DNA of 64,000 bases from NCBI RefSeq assembly GCF_900106975.1, contig NZ_FNNU01000003.1, forward strand, positions 124,001 through 188,000, given 5' to 3'. Within the stretch, counting starts at the first letter, position 1, and each line of letters begins with the position of its first letter. The notes under the pieces were generated by a model that saw only the letters and a program-made list of their open reading frames with translations, was not told the origin of the DNA and searched no databases. Below are positions 1 through 7,332 of this stretch, piece after piece. The translations under genes were made by a program, and so were the position numbers. The DNA comes from Pseudomonas kuykendallii. GTDB lineage: Bacteria; Pseudomonadota; Gammaproteobacteria; Pseudomonadales; Pseudomonadaceae.

Positions 1-387
1 GTGCAGAACGACGGCGTGCCTGCCCCGCTGGCCGGCAATTTCGGCACCATCACGGAAGAACAGAACTGGCATGACACCTGGGCCTACGCCATTGGCGCCT
101 CCTACAAGCTGAACAAGCAGTGGGTGCTGCGTGCAGGCCTGGGCATGGACCAGAGCCCGGCCAACAACCAGGACCGCTCGCCGCGCATCCCGACCGGCGA
201 CCGCAAGACCCTGTCCCTCGGCTTCGGCTGGAGCCCGACCGAAGACCTGACCATCGACGTGGCCTACTCCTACCTGAAGGAAGAAGACGTCGACATCAAC
301 CAGGCCAGCGCGACCAAGGGCGTCTACAACGCCACTTACGAAAACAGCGCCCACGGTATCGGCACCCAGGTCTCGTACCGCTTCTAA
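1..387 (+). CDS. fadL: FadL/TodX-family outer membrane transport protein, C-terminal part
   Basis: This is the last 128 codons of an outer-membrane beta-barrel that moves long-chain fatty acids or other hydrophobic compounds across the outer membrane. The visible part alternates aromatic and polar residues as beta strands do, has the family-like stretches WVLRAGLGMDQSP and LSLGFGWSPTEDLTIDVAYSY, and ends SYRF with the terminal Phe expected for barrel assembly. The true start lies upstream of the window; the GTG at base 1 is only an internal codon. A strong terminator follows at once, so this is the last gene of its transcript. The barrel class is certain and the FadL assignment likely. Confidence 0.85.
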   Translation: MQNDGVPAPLAGNFGTITEEQNWHDTWAYAIGASYKLNKQWVLRAGLGMDQSPANNQDRSPRIPTGDRKTLSLGFGWSPTEDLTIDVAYSYLKEEDVDINQASATKGVYNATYENSAHGIGTQVSYRF

Positions 388-404
388 GCGTCACCGGCAA
401 AACC

Positions 405-437
405 AAAACGCGCGGCCCAGGCCGCGCGTTTTTTTTT
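405..437 (+). terminator. Rho-independent terminator after fadL-like gene
   Basis: An 8-bp perfect GC stem (CGCGCGGC at 409-416, GCCGCGCG at 421-428) with a 4-base loop is followed by nine T residues. It begins 18 bases after the fadL-like stop codon and separates it from the convergent glutathione peroxidase gene. Confidence 0.92.
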
Positions 438-481
438 GCTCGCCGCTGGGTGCGCCGCGCGCACCGCCGGCAATACCTGCC

Positions 482-1042
482 TCAGTCCGCCTTGCTCGAC
501 AGGGCCTTCTGCACCGCCTCGACCAGCGCCGGGTCGTCTGGCTTGGTCTTGCTGTTGAATACGCCGACCACCTTGCCCTGGCGATCCACCACGTACTTGT
601 AGAAGTTCCAGCGCGGCGCCTGGCCCTCGGCCTGCGCGGCCAGTTCGCGGAACAGCGGCGTGGCATCGCTGCCGCGCACCGGCTGGGTCTGCGTCATGGC
701 GAAGGTCACGCCGTAGTTCTGGTAACAGACCTTGGCCGTTTCCGCCGCGTCGTCGTCTTCCTGGAAGAAGTCGTCGGACGGCACGCCGAGCATTTCCAGG
801 CCGTCGCCCTTGTAGCGCTGGTAGAGCGCTTCGAGCCCCTTGAACTGCGGAGTGAAGCCGCAGTGGCTGGCGGTGTTCACCACCACCAGTGCCTTGCCGG
901 AAAACTGGCAGAGATCGAGGGTGTCCTTGGAGCGCAGCTTGGGTAATTCATGCTGCAACAGCGGCGGGCAGTCGGCAGCGAACAGCATCGGCGAGGCCAG
1001 CGAGGTGAGCAGCGCCAGCGGCAGAAAGCGGGATAGGGTCAT
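482..1042 (-). CDS. Periplasmic glutathione peroxidase-family protein
   Basis: The 186-residue protein is a thiol peroxidase of the glutathione peroxidase family, which reduces hydroperoxides. The start at 1042 gives a clear Sec signal peptide (hydrophobic [16 protein letters not shown] then Ala-Asp), so it should act in the periplasm; the reading frame extends further upstream but that part is Arg/Trp-rich and not family-like. The family active-site region [14 protein letters not shown] carries the peroxidatic Cys, and the conserved WNFYKYVVD block is present near residue 150. The usual NQF-type Gln region is diverged ([11 protein letters not shown]). It lies downstream of an MFS gene on the same strand, with a 41-codon reading frame between them. 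Confidence 0.9.
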   Translation of the reverse strand: MTLSRFLPLALLTSLASPMLFAADCPPLLQHELPKLRSKDTLDLCQFSGKALVVVNTASHCGFTPQFKGLEALYQRYKGDGLEMLGVPSDDFFQEDDDAAETAKVCYQNYGVTFAMTQTQPVRGSDATPLFRELAAQAEGQAPRWNFYKYVVDRQGKVVGVFNSKTKPDDPALVEAVQKALSSKAD

Positions 1043-1103
1043 GGCGATATCCTGATGAGGTCGGTTCAGGCGAGCTGCCGGAGCAGGCAGCGGCAATCGC
1101 CGT

Positions 1104-1229
1104 TCAACAGACGCCGACGCCCAACTGCAACAAGGCGATGCCACCGGCGCGCCAGCCGAACCAGGCCATCGCCAGCAGCGCCGCCACGCCAAGCGCGGCG
1201 CCGAGGCGCAGCACCAGGCTCCGGGTCAC
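1104..1229 (-). CDS. Small 41-residue membrane protein (putative)
   Basis: A GTG start overlaps the TGA stop of the MFS gene (sequence GTGA), the usual sign of translational coupling. The product would be one hydrophobic hairpin-like segment beginning [20 protein letters not shown] and ending QLGVGVC, compatible with one or two membrane passes. No family is recognised. Its length and composition could also arise by chance in this GC-rich sequence, so existence is inferred mainly from the overlap and hydrophobicity. Confidence 0.4.
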   Translation of the reverse strand: MTRSLVLRLGAALGVAALLAMAWFGWRAGGIALLQLGVGVC

Positions 1230-2431
1230 GCCGCCGGCCCTGCCGCCAGACGCGCCACCGGCTTCTCGCGTACCGGCCAGTTGAGCACCGCCGCGATCAG
1301 GCTGAGCAGGATCGACAACTGCCAGACCAGTTGGTAGCTGCCGGTGCTGTCGTACAGATAGCCGCCCAGCCAGCCGCCGAGGAACGCGCCCAACTGGTGG
1401 AAGAGGAAGACGATGCCGCCGAGCATCGACAAGTTGCGCACGCCGAACAGGGTCGCCACGGTGCCGTTGGTGAGCGGCACCGTCGACAGCCACAACAGCC
1501 CCATGGCGATGCCGAAGGCGTAGGCGGTCCAGATCGTCAGCGGGGTGAAGACGAAGGCCGTGATCACCACTGCGCGCGCCAGGTACAGCCAGGTCAGCAG
1601 GCGCGGCTTGGACATCCGCCCGCCGAGCCAGCCGGCGATATAGGTGCCGAAGACGTTGAACAGCCCGACCAGCGCCAGCACCGTGGTGCCGACCGTCGCC
1701 GGCAGATGCTGGTCGACCAGATAGGCCGGCAGGTGCACGCCGATGAACACCACCTGAAAACCGCAGACGAAGAAGCCCAGCGACAGCAGCCAGAATCCCG
1801 AATGGCCAACCGCCTCGTGCACGGCCTCGGAGAGCGTCTGCTCGTGGGCCTGAACCGGCTGCGGACGATCACGCAGCATGCCCGCCAGCGGCACGATCAG
1901 CGCCGCCATCAGGCCGAGCACCAGCAGCGCCGCCGACCAGCCGAGCCAGCCGATCAGGCCCAGCGTGCCGGGCAGCATGGCGAACTGGCCGAACGAGCCC
2001 GCCGCCGCCGCAACGCCCATCGCCATGCTGCGTTTCTCCATCGGCACGGCGCGGCCGACCACACCGAGAATCACCGAGAACGAGGTGCCAGAAAGGCCGA
2101 GGCCGATCAGCAGGCCGGCGCTCAGCGACAGCGACCAGGGCGAGTCGGAGAAGCCCATCAGCACCAGGCCGAGGGCATAGAGGACGCCGCCGATGACCAC
2201 CGTGCGAATCGCCCCGAAGCGATCGGCCAGCGCACCGGCGAAGGGTTGCGCCAGCCCCCAGATCAGGTTCTGCAGCGCGATCGCGAAGGCGAACACCTCG
2301 CGCCCCCAGCCAAACTCGGCGCTCATCGGCGGCAGGAACAGGCCGAAACCGTGGCGGGTGCCGAGGGACAGGGCGAGGATCAGCGCCGCCGACAGCATGA
2401 TCCAGAACATCGGGCGCGAAGACGCAGCCAT
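1226..2431 (-). CDS. MFS transporter (oxalate/formate or monocarboxylate porter-like)
   Basis: The 401-residue protein has twelve predicted membrane segments. The N-terminal half has the region RHGFGLFLPPMSAEFGWGR followed by LADRFG, characteristic of MFS porters related to oxalate/formate and monocarboxylate carriers. ATG at 2431 is chosen over an in-frame ATG at 2467 because AGGAG lies six bases upstream and the longer start would run into the MarR gene. The substrate cannot be told. It sits 22 bases downstream of a MarR regulator on the same strand, so the two are probably one operon with the regulator controlling the transporter. Confidence 0.88.
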   Translation of the reverse strand: MAASSRPMFWIMLSAALILALSLGTRHGFGLFLPPMSAEFGWGREVFAFAIALQNLIWGLAQPFAGALADRFGAIRTVVIGGVLYALGLVLMGFSDSPWSLSLSAGLLIGLGLSGTSFSVILGVVGRAVPMEKRSMAMGVAAAAGSFGQFAMLPGTLGLIGWLGWSAALLVLGLMAALIVPLAGMLRDRPQPVQAHEQTLSEAVHEAVGHSGFWLLSLGFFVCGFQVVFIGVHLPAYLVDQHLPATVGTTVLALVGLFNVFGTYIAGWLGGRMSKPRLLTWLYLARAVVITAFVFTPLTIWTAYAFGIAMGLLWLSTVPLTNGTVATLFGVRNLSMLGGIVFLFHQLGAFLGGWLGGYLYDSTGSYQLVWQLSILLSLIAAVLNWPVREKPVARLAAGPAA

Positions 2432-2453
2432 GTGAACTCCTAAGTTTTTGTTT

Positions 2454-2867
2454 TCATTCGAGGGCATGCAGCTCGTCGAGCAGCGCGATCAACGCCGCGC
2501 GCTTCTCGCTGCCGAACTTCTGCGTCAGTTGTAGCTGGGCGTCGTTCCAGGCGTGCAGCGCGTCGTCCAGCCGCGCACGGCCCAGCGCGGTCATCGACAC
2601 CAGGCGGTTGCGCTGGTCGACCGCATTGCCCAGCTCCAGCAGCCCCTGGCCTTCCAGCACGCGCACGTTGCGGCCGAGCGTGCTGCGCTCCAGCCCCATA
2701 GCGGCGGCGAGGTCGGTGATGCTCGGCGATTCGAGCCGCTCGAGATGGCGCAGCAGGGAAAACTGCGCCGTGGTCAGCCCGGCGCCGGCCAGGGCGTCGT
2801 CATAGCGTTTGGTCACACCCCGGGCGGTGCGACGCAGTTGGGTGCAGAGGCAATGGGTCGTCGTCAT
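2454..2867 (-). CDS. MarR-family transcriptional regulator
   Basis: The 137-residue protein has the winged-helix layout of MarR repressors: a recognition region SITDLAAAMGLERSTLGRNV (about residues 49-68), then the wing with DQRNRLVSMTALGRARL (about 83-99), where the family's D-x-R motif is present. Such proteins bind small phenolic or oxidising ligands and release a palindromic operator. A near-perfect 18-bp palindrome lies 3 bases upstream of its start, suggesting autorepression of the marR-MFS operon. Confidence 0.92.
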   Translation of the reverse strand: MTTTHCLCTQLRRTARGVTKRYDDALAGAGLTTAQFSLLRHLERLESPSITDLAAAMGLERSTLGRNVRVLEGQGLLELGNAVDQRNRLVSMTALGRARLDDALHAWNDAQLQLTQKFGSEKRAALIALLDELHALE

Positions 2868-2870
2868 GGA

Positions 2871-2888
2871 TGCGTGTATATACCCGCA
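2871..2888. promoter_or_regulatory. Palindromic operator candidate of the MarR gene
   Basis: The sequence TGCGTGTATATACCCGCA is an 18-bp inverted repeat with a single mismatched pair, centred on TATA and immediately upstream of the marR start codon. Position and symmetry fit an autoregulatory MarR operator overlapping the promoter or leader. Binding is inferred. Confidence 0.6.
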
Positions 2889-3026
2889 TTAGCTTCGGCG
2901 TCAAATCGTCGCAACCTTGGGAAGGCTAACGGATGCCCGTGAGTCGCCTTCCGTCCGCCGCCTCAGAACTGCACACCAAAGCACCGGTCACTAGTGGTCA
3001 AACGCTGTAAACCATGGAGCGCTCCG

Positions 3027-3356
3027 ATGACCGAGCAACGCTATCTCTCATGCATCCAGGCCTGCAGCGCCTGCGTCATTGCCTGCGAAGCCTGCGCCGC
3101 CGCCTGCCTGCGCGAAGACGACGTGACCATGATGGCCGCCTGCATCCGCCTCGACCGAGACTGCGCCGACCTCTGCCGCCTCGCCGAAGCCCTGATGGTC
3201 CGCGGCAGCGACCTCGCCGAAGAAACCTGCCACCTCTGCGCCCTCGCCTGCCAGGCCTGCGCCGAGGAATGCGCCCGCCACTCCCACGAGCACTGCCAGC
3301 AATGCGCCCAGGCCTGCCAGCGCTGCGCGGCGGAGTGCGAGGCGATGGTGGCGTAG
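3027..3356 (+). CDS. DUF326 four-helix-bundle copper-binding protein (Csp-like)
   Basis: This 109-residue protein contains 19 cysteines, mostly as CxxxC pairs spaced along amphipathic helices (for example CIQACSAC, CHLCALACQAC, CQQCAQACQRC), plus His residues in HSHEHC. That pattern is the DUF326/copper storage protein family, whose four-helix bundles bind many Cu(I) ions through the Cys thiols. No signal peptide is visible, so a cytosolic Csp3-type location is likely. ATG at 3027 is chosen because GGAGC lies six bases upstream and the sequence from MTEQRY is family-like. It stands alone between the MarR gene and the accessory island. Confidence 0.9.
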   Translation: MTEQRYLSCIQACSACVIACEACAAACLREDDVTMMAACIRLDRDCADLCRLAEALMVRGSDLAEETCHLCALACQACAEECARHSHEHCQQCAQACQRCAAECEAMVA

Positions 3357-3640
3357 GGGCGGGCCTGCGTTCAGGGATGATCGGAAAGATCCTCCCTGCC
3401 ATTCGTTGTTGATGGCCTGCAGCTGCCATCGCCCAGTTTGCGTCGACCGGTAAAAGCGCGCTCGTGTGCCGGCATCTTCGTGGGGTTTCTTCCACGTCAC
3501 GCCGCCCGTTACCGATTGTCATCGGTGGACGCTGTAGCCCTTGAGCCAAGCGAGGCAATTAGCCATTGTCCGAGTCCGCGCGCAGCCTCGACCTTTCGGA
3601 TCGCAATGGCTGCCAAAAGGCTTTGCTCAAGGAAGAAGCA

Positions 3641-4411
3641 ATGGACTACGCCGTAATACTCCGCCCACTGTTCAGCACGGCCACCTGGTTGATTCCCACC
3701 TTGCTGCTGATCGGCCTGCTCAAATCGCCGTGGGCCAAGGGCCATATCGGCGAACTCCTGGTGCGGCTGTTCGCCCATTGGCAGCTGGATAGGCAAACCT
3801 ACCGCCGCCTGCACAACGTCACTCTGAACACGCCCGACGGCACCACGCAGATCGACCACGTCTTCCTCTCGCCCTACGGCCTCTTCGTGCTGGAAACGAA
3901 GAACATGAGCGGCTGGATCTTCGGCAGCGAGAAGCAGGCGCAGTGGACGCAGAAGCTCTACAAACACACCTTCAAATTCCAGAACCCGCTAAGGCAGAAT
4001 TACAAACACCTCAAGGCGCTGGAAGCCACCCTCGGCGTCAGCCCCGAGCACCTGCACTCGGTGATCACCTTCGTCGGCGGCAGCACCTTCAAGACCGAAG
4101 TACCGGCCAACGTCACCCAGGGCATCGGCTTTATCCGCTATATCCATTCGTTCCGGCATCCGGTATTCAGCGAGACCGAAGTCGACGCCATGCTGAAAGC
4201 CCTGCAAACCGGCCGCCACGCGCCGACGCTCGCCACCCATCGCGAGCATGTGCAGAACCTCAAGCGCCGGAGTGATCCGACTGCAGAGCGGCAATGTCCG
4301 AAATGTGGCAGCGCACTGCTGATCCGCACCGTGAAGTCAGGGCCGAAAGCGGGGCAGCAGTTTTGGGGATGTTCGGGGTTTCCCAAGTGCCGGACGATGC
4401 AGAGCATTTGA
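3641..4411 (+). CDS. NERD-domain protein with N-terminal membrane segment and C-terminal zinc ribbon
   Basis: The 256-residue protein begins with one hydrophobic segment (about residues 12-27). A NERD (nuclease-related) domain follows, with the restriction-like acidic pattern D in GTTQIDHVFLSPYG and E-x-K in FVLETKNMSGW, then W-rich GSEKQAQWTQ. The C-terminus has CPKCGS...GQQFWGCSGFPKC, a topoisomerase-type Cys4 zinc ribbon. The domain set suggests a membrane-attached nucleic-acid enzyme; no activity is proven. ATG at 3641 has AAGGAAGAAG upstream. It lies 148 bases ahead of the CBASS pair, but its GC content looks more chromosomal, so membership of the same system is uncertain. Confidence 0.85.
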   Translation: MDYAVILRPLFSTATWLIPTLLLIGLLKSPWAKGHIGELLVRLFAHWQLDRQTYRRLHNVTLNTPDGTTQIDHVFLSPYGLFVLETKNMSGWIFGSEKQAQWTQKLYKHTFKFQNPLRQNYKHLKALEATLGVSPEHLHSVITFVGGSTFKTEVPANVTQGIGFIRYIHSFRHPVFSETEVDAMLKALQTGRHAPTLATHREHVQNLKRRSDPTAERQCPKCGSALLIRTVKSGPKAGQQFWGCSGFPKCRTMQSI

Positions 4412-4434
4412 AATGTAGGAGGGAACTGTAAATT

Positions 4435-4451
4435 GTGGTCTGTCCCCTATT
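4435..4451 (-). repeat. GGGGACAGAC-type short tag, left of CBASS
   Basis: GTGGTCTGTCCCCTATT (minus strand: AATAGGGGACAGACCAC) recurs with one change at 43821-43837, and its GGGGACAGA core appears inverted at 6897-6905. Such tags are common beside REP-associated or IS200-like transposases, but none is present here, so the copies look like remnants. Confidence 0.55.
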
Positions 4452-4559
4452 ACCTATGTTGTAAATGAATACATCCACGCTAATCAGACCAGTTGGATTG
4501 CGCCGCCCTTGTAGCAATATCAGTGAGACATCATAGGACGCAGTGCAGGAACGGAACCG

Positions 4560-5546
4560 ATGACAACAAACATTAATACCGCCTTTACTACCTTTCTTTC
4601 TGACACAGTGAATCTAGACCCCAATGATTCGGCCAAAGCCAAGCAGGATCGAGTCAATCTAGAAACTCGAATCAATCAGATAGAAACGAATTCTTCGTCG
4701 TTTCCTAAATTGCTATCTGAACACAACATCCACTTTGGATCATTCTCAAGGAGAACTAAAAAGCGTCCGCTCGATGATGTAGACATGATGTTTTGCCTAA
4801 ATGCCCAAGGCGCAACTTATAACGAATTTGCAGGCAACGAAGGCATTGACATATATGTCAATGATACCAACTCTAACCTTTACAGATTTACGAATGATGA
4901 CAATAAGACCCTTAACTCAATCAAGGTTCTCAACAATTTTAAAATTGAGCTTGGCAACATTTACGAATACCGTTCATCAGAAATCAATACTCGACAAGAA
5001 GCCGTGAGACTCCAGCTCACCACACGTGATTGGAGCTTTGATATTGTTCCCTGCTTTTATACGGATGTAGACAACTACCTAATTCCCGACGGACAAGGGA
5101 AATGGAAGAAAACTGACCCTAGAATTGACAAGGACAGAACAACAACAATCAACCAAGCAAACTCCGGAAATGTACTTAACGTCATCAGAATCATTAAGTT
5201 CTGGAACAGCCGTCCGACCATGCCTACAATACCTTCATACTTACTGGAGGTCATGATACTCAATTACTACCAATGGAGAACCAGCGCATCATCCTATGTC
5301 GACCTGGAAATTCCAGGCTTACTTGCGCACATCCGGGATAAAATTTACTCTGTTGTAACAGACCCTAAAGGCTTTCAAGGAAACTTGAACAACTTAACCC
5401 TCGACCAAAAGAGCAAGATATACAGCCGTGCCCATGAAGACTACAACAAGTCTATTGAAGCGAGGGTAGCCGAAAATACCGATATCGAAGAGTGCTTTAG
5501 AAAATGGAGACAGGTTTTCGGTACAACATTCCCAGCGTACAGTTGA
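4560..5546 (+). CDS. CBASS cyclic-oligonucleotide synthase (CD-NTase, SMODS-type nucleotidyltransferase)
   Basis: The 328-residue enzyme is a cGAS/DncV-like nucleotidyltransferase that would make a cyclic di- or trinucleotide signal on phage infection. The core shows GS at residues 60-61 (HFGSFSRRT), the metal-binding D-x-D at 73 and 75 (LDDVDMMF) and the third Asp at 161 (SFDIVPCF). The catalytic triad therefore looks intact. It is followed four bases later by a four-helix membrane effector, and no E1/E2-like or HORMA/TRIP13 genes are nearby, so this is a type I (two-gene) CBASS. The gene is strikingly AT-rich compared with its surroundings and uses AT-ending codons, which points to recent transfer. 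The nucleotide product cannot be deduced. Confidence 0.92.
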   Translation: MTTNINTAFTTFLSDTVNLDPNDSAKAKQDRVNLETRINQIETNSSSFPKLLSEHNIHFGSFSRRTKKRPLDDVDMMFCLNAQGATYNEFAGNEGIDIYVNDTNSNLYRFTNDDNKTLNSIKVLNNFKIELGNIYEYRSSEINTRQEAVRLQLTTRDWSFDIVPCFYTDVDNYLIPDGQGKWKKTDPRIDKDRTTTINQANSGNVLNVIRIIKFWNSRPTMPTIPSYLLEVMILNYYQWRTSASSYVDLEIPGLLAHIRDKIYSVVTDPKGFQGNLNNLTLDQKSKIYSRAHEDYNKSIEARVAENTDIEECFRKWRQVFGTTFPAYS

Positions 5547-5550
5547 CTAT

Positions 5551-6492
5551 ATGAACACCATTAATGAAGACCAAAACAGCAGCAATTCGATTGATAGAAT
5601 TGCTGCCTTTCGGCAGGCGTACAAAAACGCCAAATTTCTAGGAAGAATACAAATTGCACTTGTGTTCATAGCCTTTGTAATCACGCTAGCATCTGTAGTC
5701 ATCAATAGCCCCATAATGCCAGCGCTTCTGAACACCCCTCAAAAAGACATTTCCCCCACCATTGTTGTTGTAACATTGTTTTTCACTTTGTTCGAAATAG
5801 TATTTTTAAAGGTGAAAACATCCGAACAAATTGAGCTCGGGGCAAAAATACAAGAACTGTTCGACACTGAAATTTTCCAACTTTCTTGGAATAGTGCTTC
5901 GGCTGGTAAAAAACCAGCAATCGAGAAGATCAACAATCTTGCCCGCAAGCACTTCAAGAAAAACCCCGACACTCAAGCATTGCAAAATTGGTACAGCGTT
6001 CGCCCAAGCACACCCCACCCTTTGGGAGTATTGGTCTGTCAATACTCTTGCTTAAGTTGGGATATCGAATTGAGAGAGAAGATAAGACAATCCGTGATAT
6101 TAATCTCATTTGCACTTACGGCCACAATTGCCTTGACTGCTGTGTTGCTAAACCCTGACACACAGTCAACGCTCTTGAATATTGTCTCCATCTTCATGCC
6201 AGTATTCACATATGCCCATACTATATATGAATTGAATAACAAAACAATCAAACACACCCAAGAAATTAAAGACCTTCTTTCAGACACAATGGATGGTATC
6301 ACGCCTGACACAGATGACAATTGGATTATGCAAATGTGCCGCGAAATCCAAAACAGCATATATACATACAGAGCAAGCGCTTGGCCAATCCCAGAGTGGT
6401 TTTACTGGATACTTCGTGACGAACTTGAGGACACAATGTCTTACTCTGCAACAGACATACAAAATAAGCTCGCAGAGAAAACCGTTCGCTAA
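5551..6492 (+). CDS. CBASS effector, S-4TM family pore-forming membrane protein
   Basis: The 313-residue protein has four hydrophobic segments in two pairs, at about residues 29-51, 67-88, 186-205 and 211-232, with a soluble region between pairs and a soluble C-terminus. This matches the SMODS-associating 4TM (S-4TM) family, whose members sit next to CD-NTases and are thought to open membrane pores after binding the cyclic nucleotide, killing or arresting the infected cell. It starts four bases after the synthase stop and shares its AT-rich composition, so the pair is one operon. A hairpin terminator follows. The family call rests on topology, size and context. Confidence 0.87.
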   Translation: MNTINEDQNSSNSIDRIAAFRQAYKNAKFLGRIQIALVFIAFVITLASVVINSPIMPALLNTPQKDISPTIVVVTLFFTLFEIVFLKVKTSEQIELGAKIQELFDTEIFQLSWNSASAGKKPAIEKINNLARKHFKKNPDTQALQNWYSVRPSTPHPLGVLVCQYSCLSWDIELREKIRQSVILISFALTATIALTAVLLNPDTQSTLLNIVSIFMPVFTYAHTIYELNNKTIKHTQEIKDLLSDTMDGITPDTDDNWIMQMCREIQNSIYTYRASAWPIPEWFYWILRDELEDTMSYSATDIQNKLAEKTVR

Positions 6493-6517
6493 TCATTTGC
6501 ACGTGAAGGGGTCGGTG

Positions 6518-6554
6518 GGGGGAGCAAGGTTTTCGGGTCCCATGCTCCCCCTTT
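6518..6554 (+). terminator. Probable terminator of the CBASS operon
   Basis: A 9-bp stem (GGGGGAGCA at 6518-6526 with TGCTCCCCC at 6543-6551) has a 16-base loop and is followed by TTTA, 25 bases after the effector stop codon. The U-tract is short, so efficiency is uncertain. Confidence 0.6.
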
Positions 6555-6962
6555 ACTCCCCTTAGAGTGTCTGACACACCTAGTTTTAGTTGCATCAAAC
6601 TAAATTTTCTCGTTCTGTTTAGATTCTCATGCCTATCCGATACTGTGTTTTCAGAGCCAACAGGAAGCCCTGTTTTCTCAGCACCCGAAACGTCTCTCAC
6701 CCAGACTCCGTGCGAACCACGGGGTAATCCTGGGTTGCATATTAGTATTATCTAGCACTCAATATAACAATCCATCATTGGTAATTGCTATCAAGGGAAA
6801 CGCTTGGCCAAACAAAAATCAAAATATTTGAATGCCAATTTAAGTTTAACCAATGAACAACAAAAAAACTTACGGTCCAACCTATAAAGGGGGAAAGGGG
6901 ACAGATTTATTTTCTTTGTGGTACGCCGTTCTGGATGTGCCAGTAACCCGACGCCCTTGCGC
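6555..6962. other. AT-rich non-coding stretch right of CBASS
   Basis: No convincing gene is seen in these 408 bases. The sequence is AT-rich like the CBASS genes, contains a small palindrome GTGTC-T-GACAC at 6567-6577, and near its right end has AGGGGACAGATTTATTTTC (GGGGACAGA core at 6897-6905), the inverted counterpart of the tag at 4435-4451. It looks like the right-hand edge of the transferred segment. Confidence 0.6.
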
Positions 6963-7247
6963 TTAATCAAACGCTCTATTGTCCCCTTCACCATTGCCAG
7001 CCAACTCATCCTCAAACCGCTGCACAAAGCTGCTCAAGCTAATGCCCAGCACCTGACAGATATCCCGTAGCTGTATCAGATCCAGTCGGCGTAACCCGCG
7101 TTCTACGTCACTGACAAATGACTGTGGGCGATCAAGTGCTTTGGCGAAATCGCCCTGGGTCAGCCCTGCTTCGGCTCGACATTGTTTGAGCAATTTCAAG
7201 AAAACCAGATTTTCGTCTCGATAAACCGACTTTTCCACAGGAGGCAT
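6963..7247 (-). CDS. XRE-family (Cro/CI-type) transcriptional regulator
   Basis: The 94-residue protein is a single helix-turn-helix domain. The core reads LLKQCRAEAGLTQGDFAKAL followed by RPQSFVSDVERGLRRLDLIQLRDI, with the GLTQ...FAKAL...SFVSDVERG pattern of the HTH_3 family at about residues 20-52. It faces a BRO-N gene across an 85-base gap holding a palindrome (7274-7292), so it probably represses itself and the divergent gene. Size and arrangement are phage-repressor-like, but no integrase or structural phage gene is present. Confidence 0.9.
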   Translation of the reverse strand: MPPVEKSVYRDENLVFLKLLKQCRAEAGLTQGDFAKALDRPQSFVSDVERGLRRLDLIQLRDICQVLGISLSSFVQRFEDELAGNGEGDNRAFD

Positions 7248-7273
7248 CCGTCCGTTGACAGGACAGGTACGGT

Positions 7274-7292
7274 ATATCTACTCTCCAGATAT
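7274..7292. promoter_or_regulatory. Operator candidate between XRE regulator and BRO-N gene
   Basis: ATATCT (7274-7279) and AGATAT (7287-7292) form a perfect 6-bp inverted repeat with a 7-base spacer in the middle of the divergent promoter region. Such symmetry fits a dimeric XRE repressor site; binding is inferred. Confidence 0.5.
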
Positions 7293-7332
7293 CTGATTTT
7301 AAGATTATGCGAACTGGATTGCCGGAGGCCTC

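Noticed and set aside
1055..2443. Long plus-strand open frame opposite the MFS gene
   Set aside because: Low-complexity Arg/Gln/His-rich product typical of the antisense of a GC-rich gene, with no ribosome site and no domain; the minus-strand MFS is convincing.
4560..6492. Type II or III CBASS
   Set aside because: No E1/E2-like Cap2, JAB-like Cap3, HORMA or TRIP13 genes flank the two-gene operon.
6326..6700. 124-codon minus-strand open frame at the end of the CBASS effector
   Set aside because: Overlaps the effector gene in antisense, Cys/Arg-rich and unlike any family; the effector reading is supported by topology.
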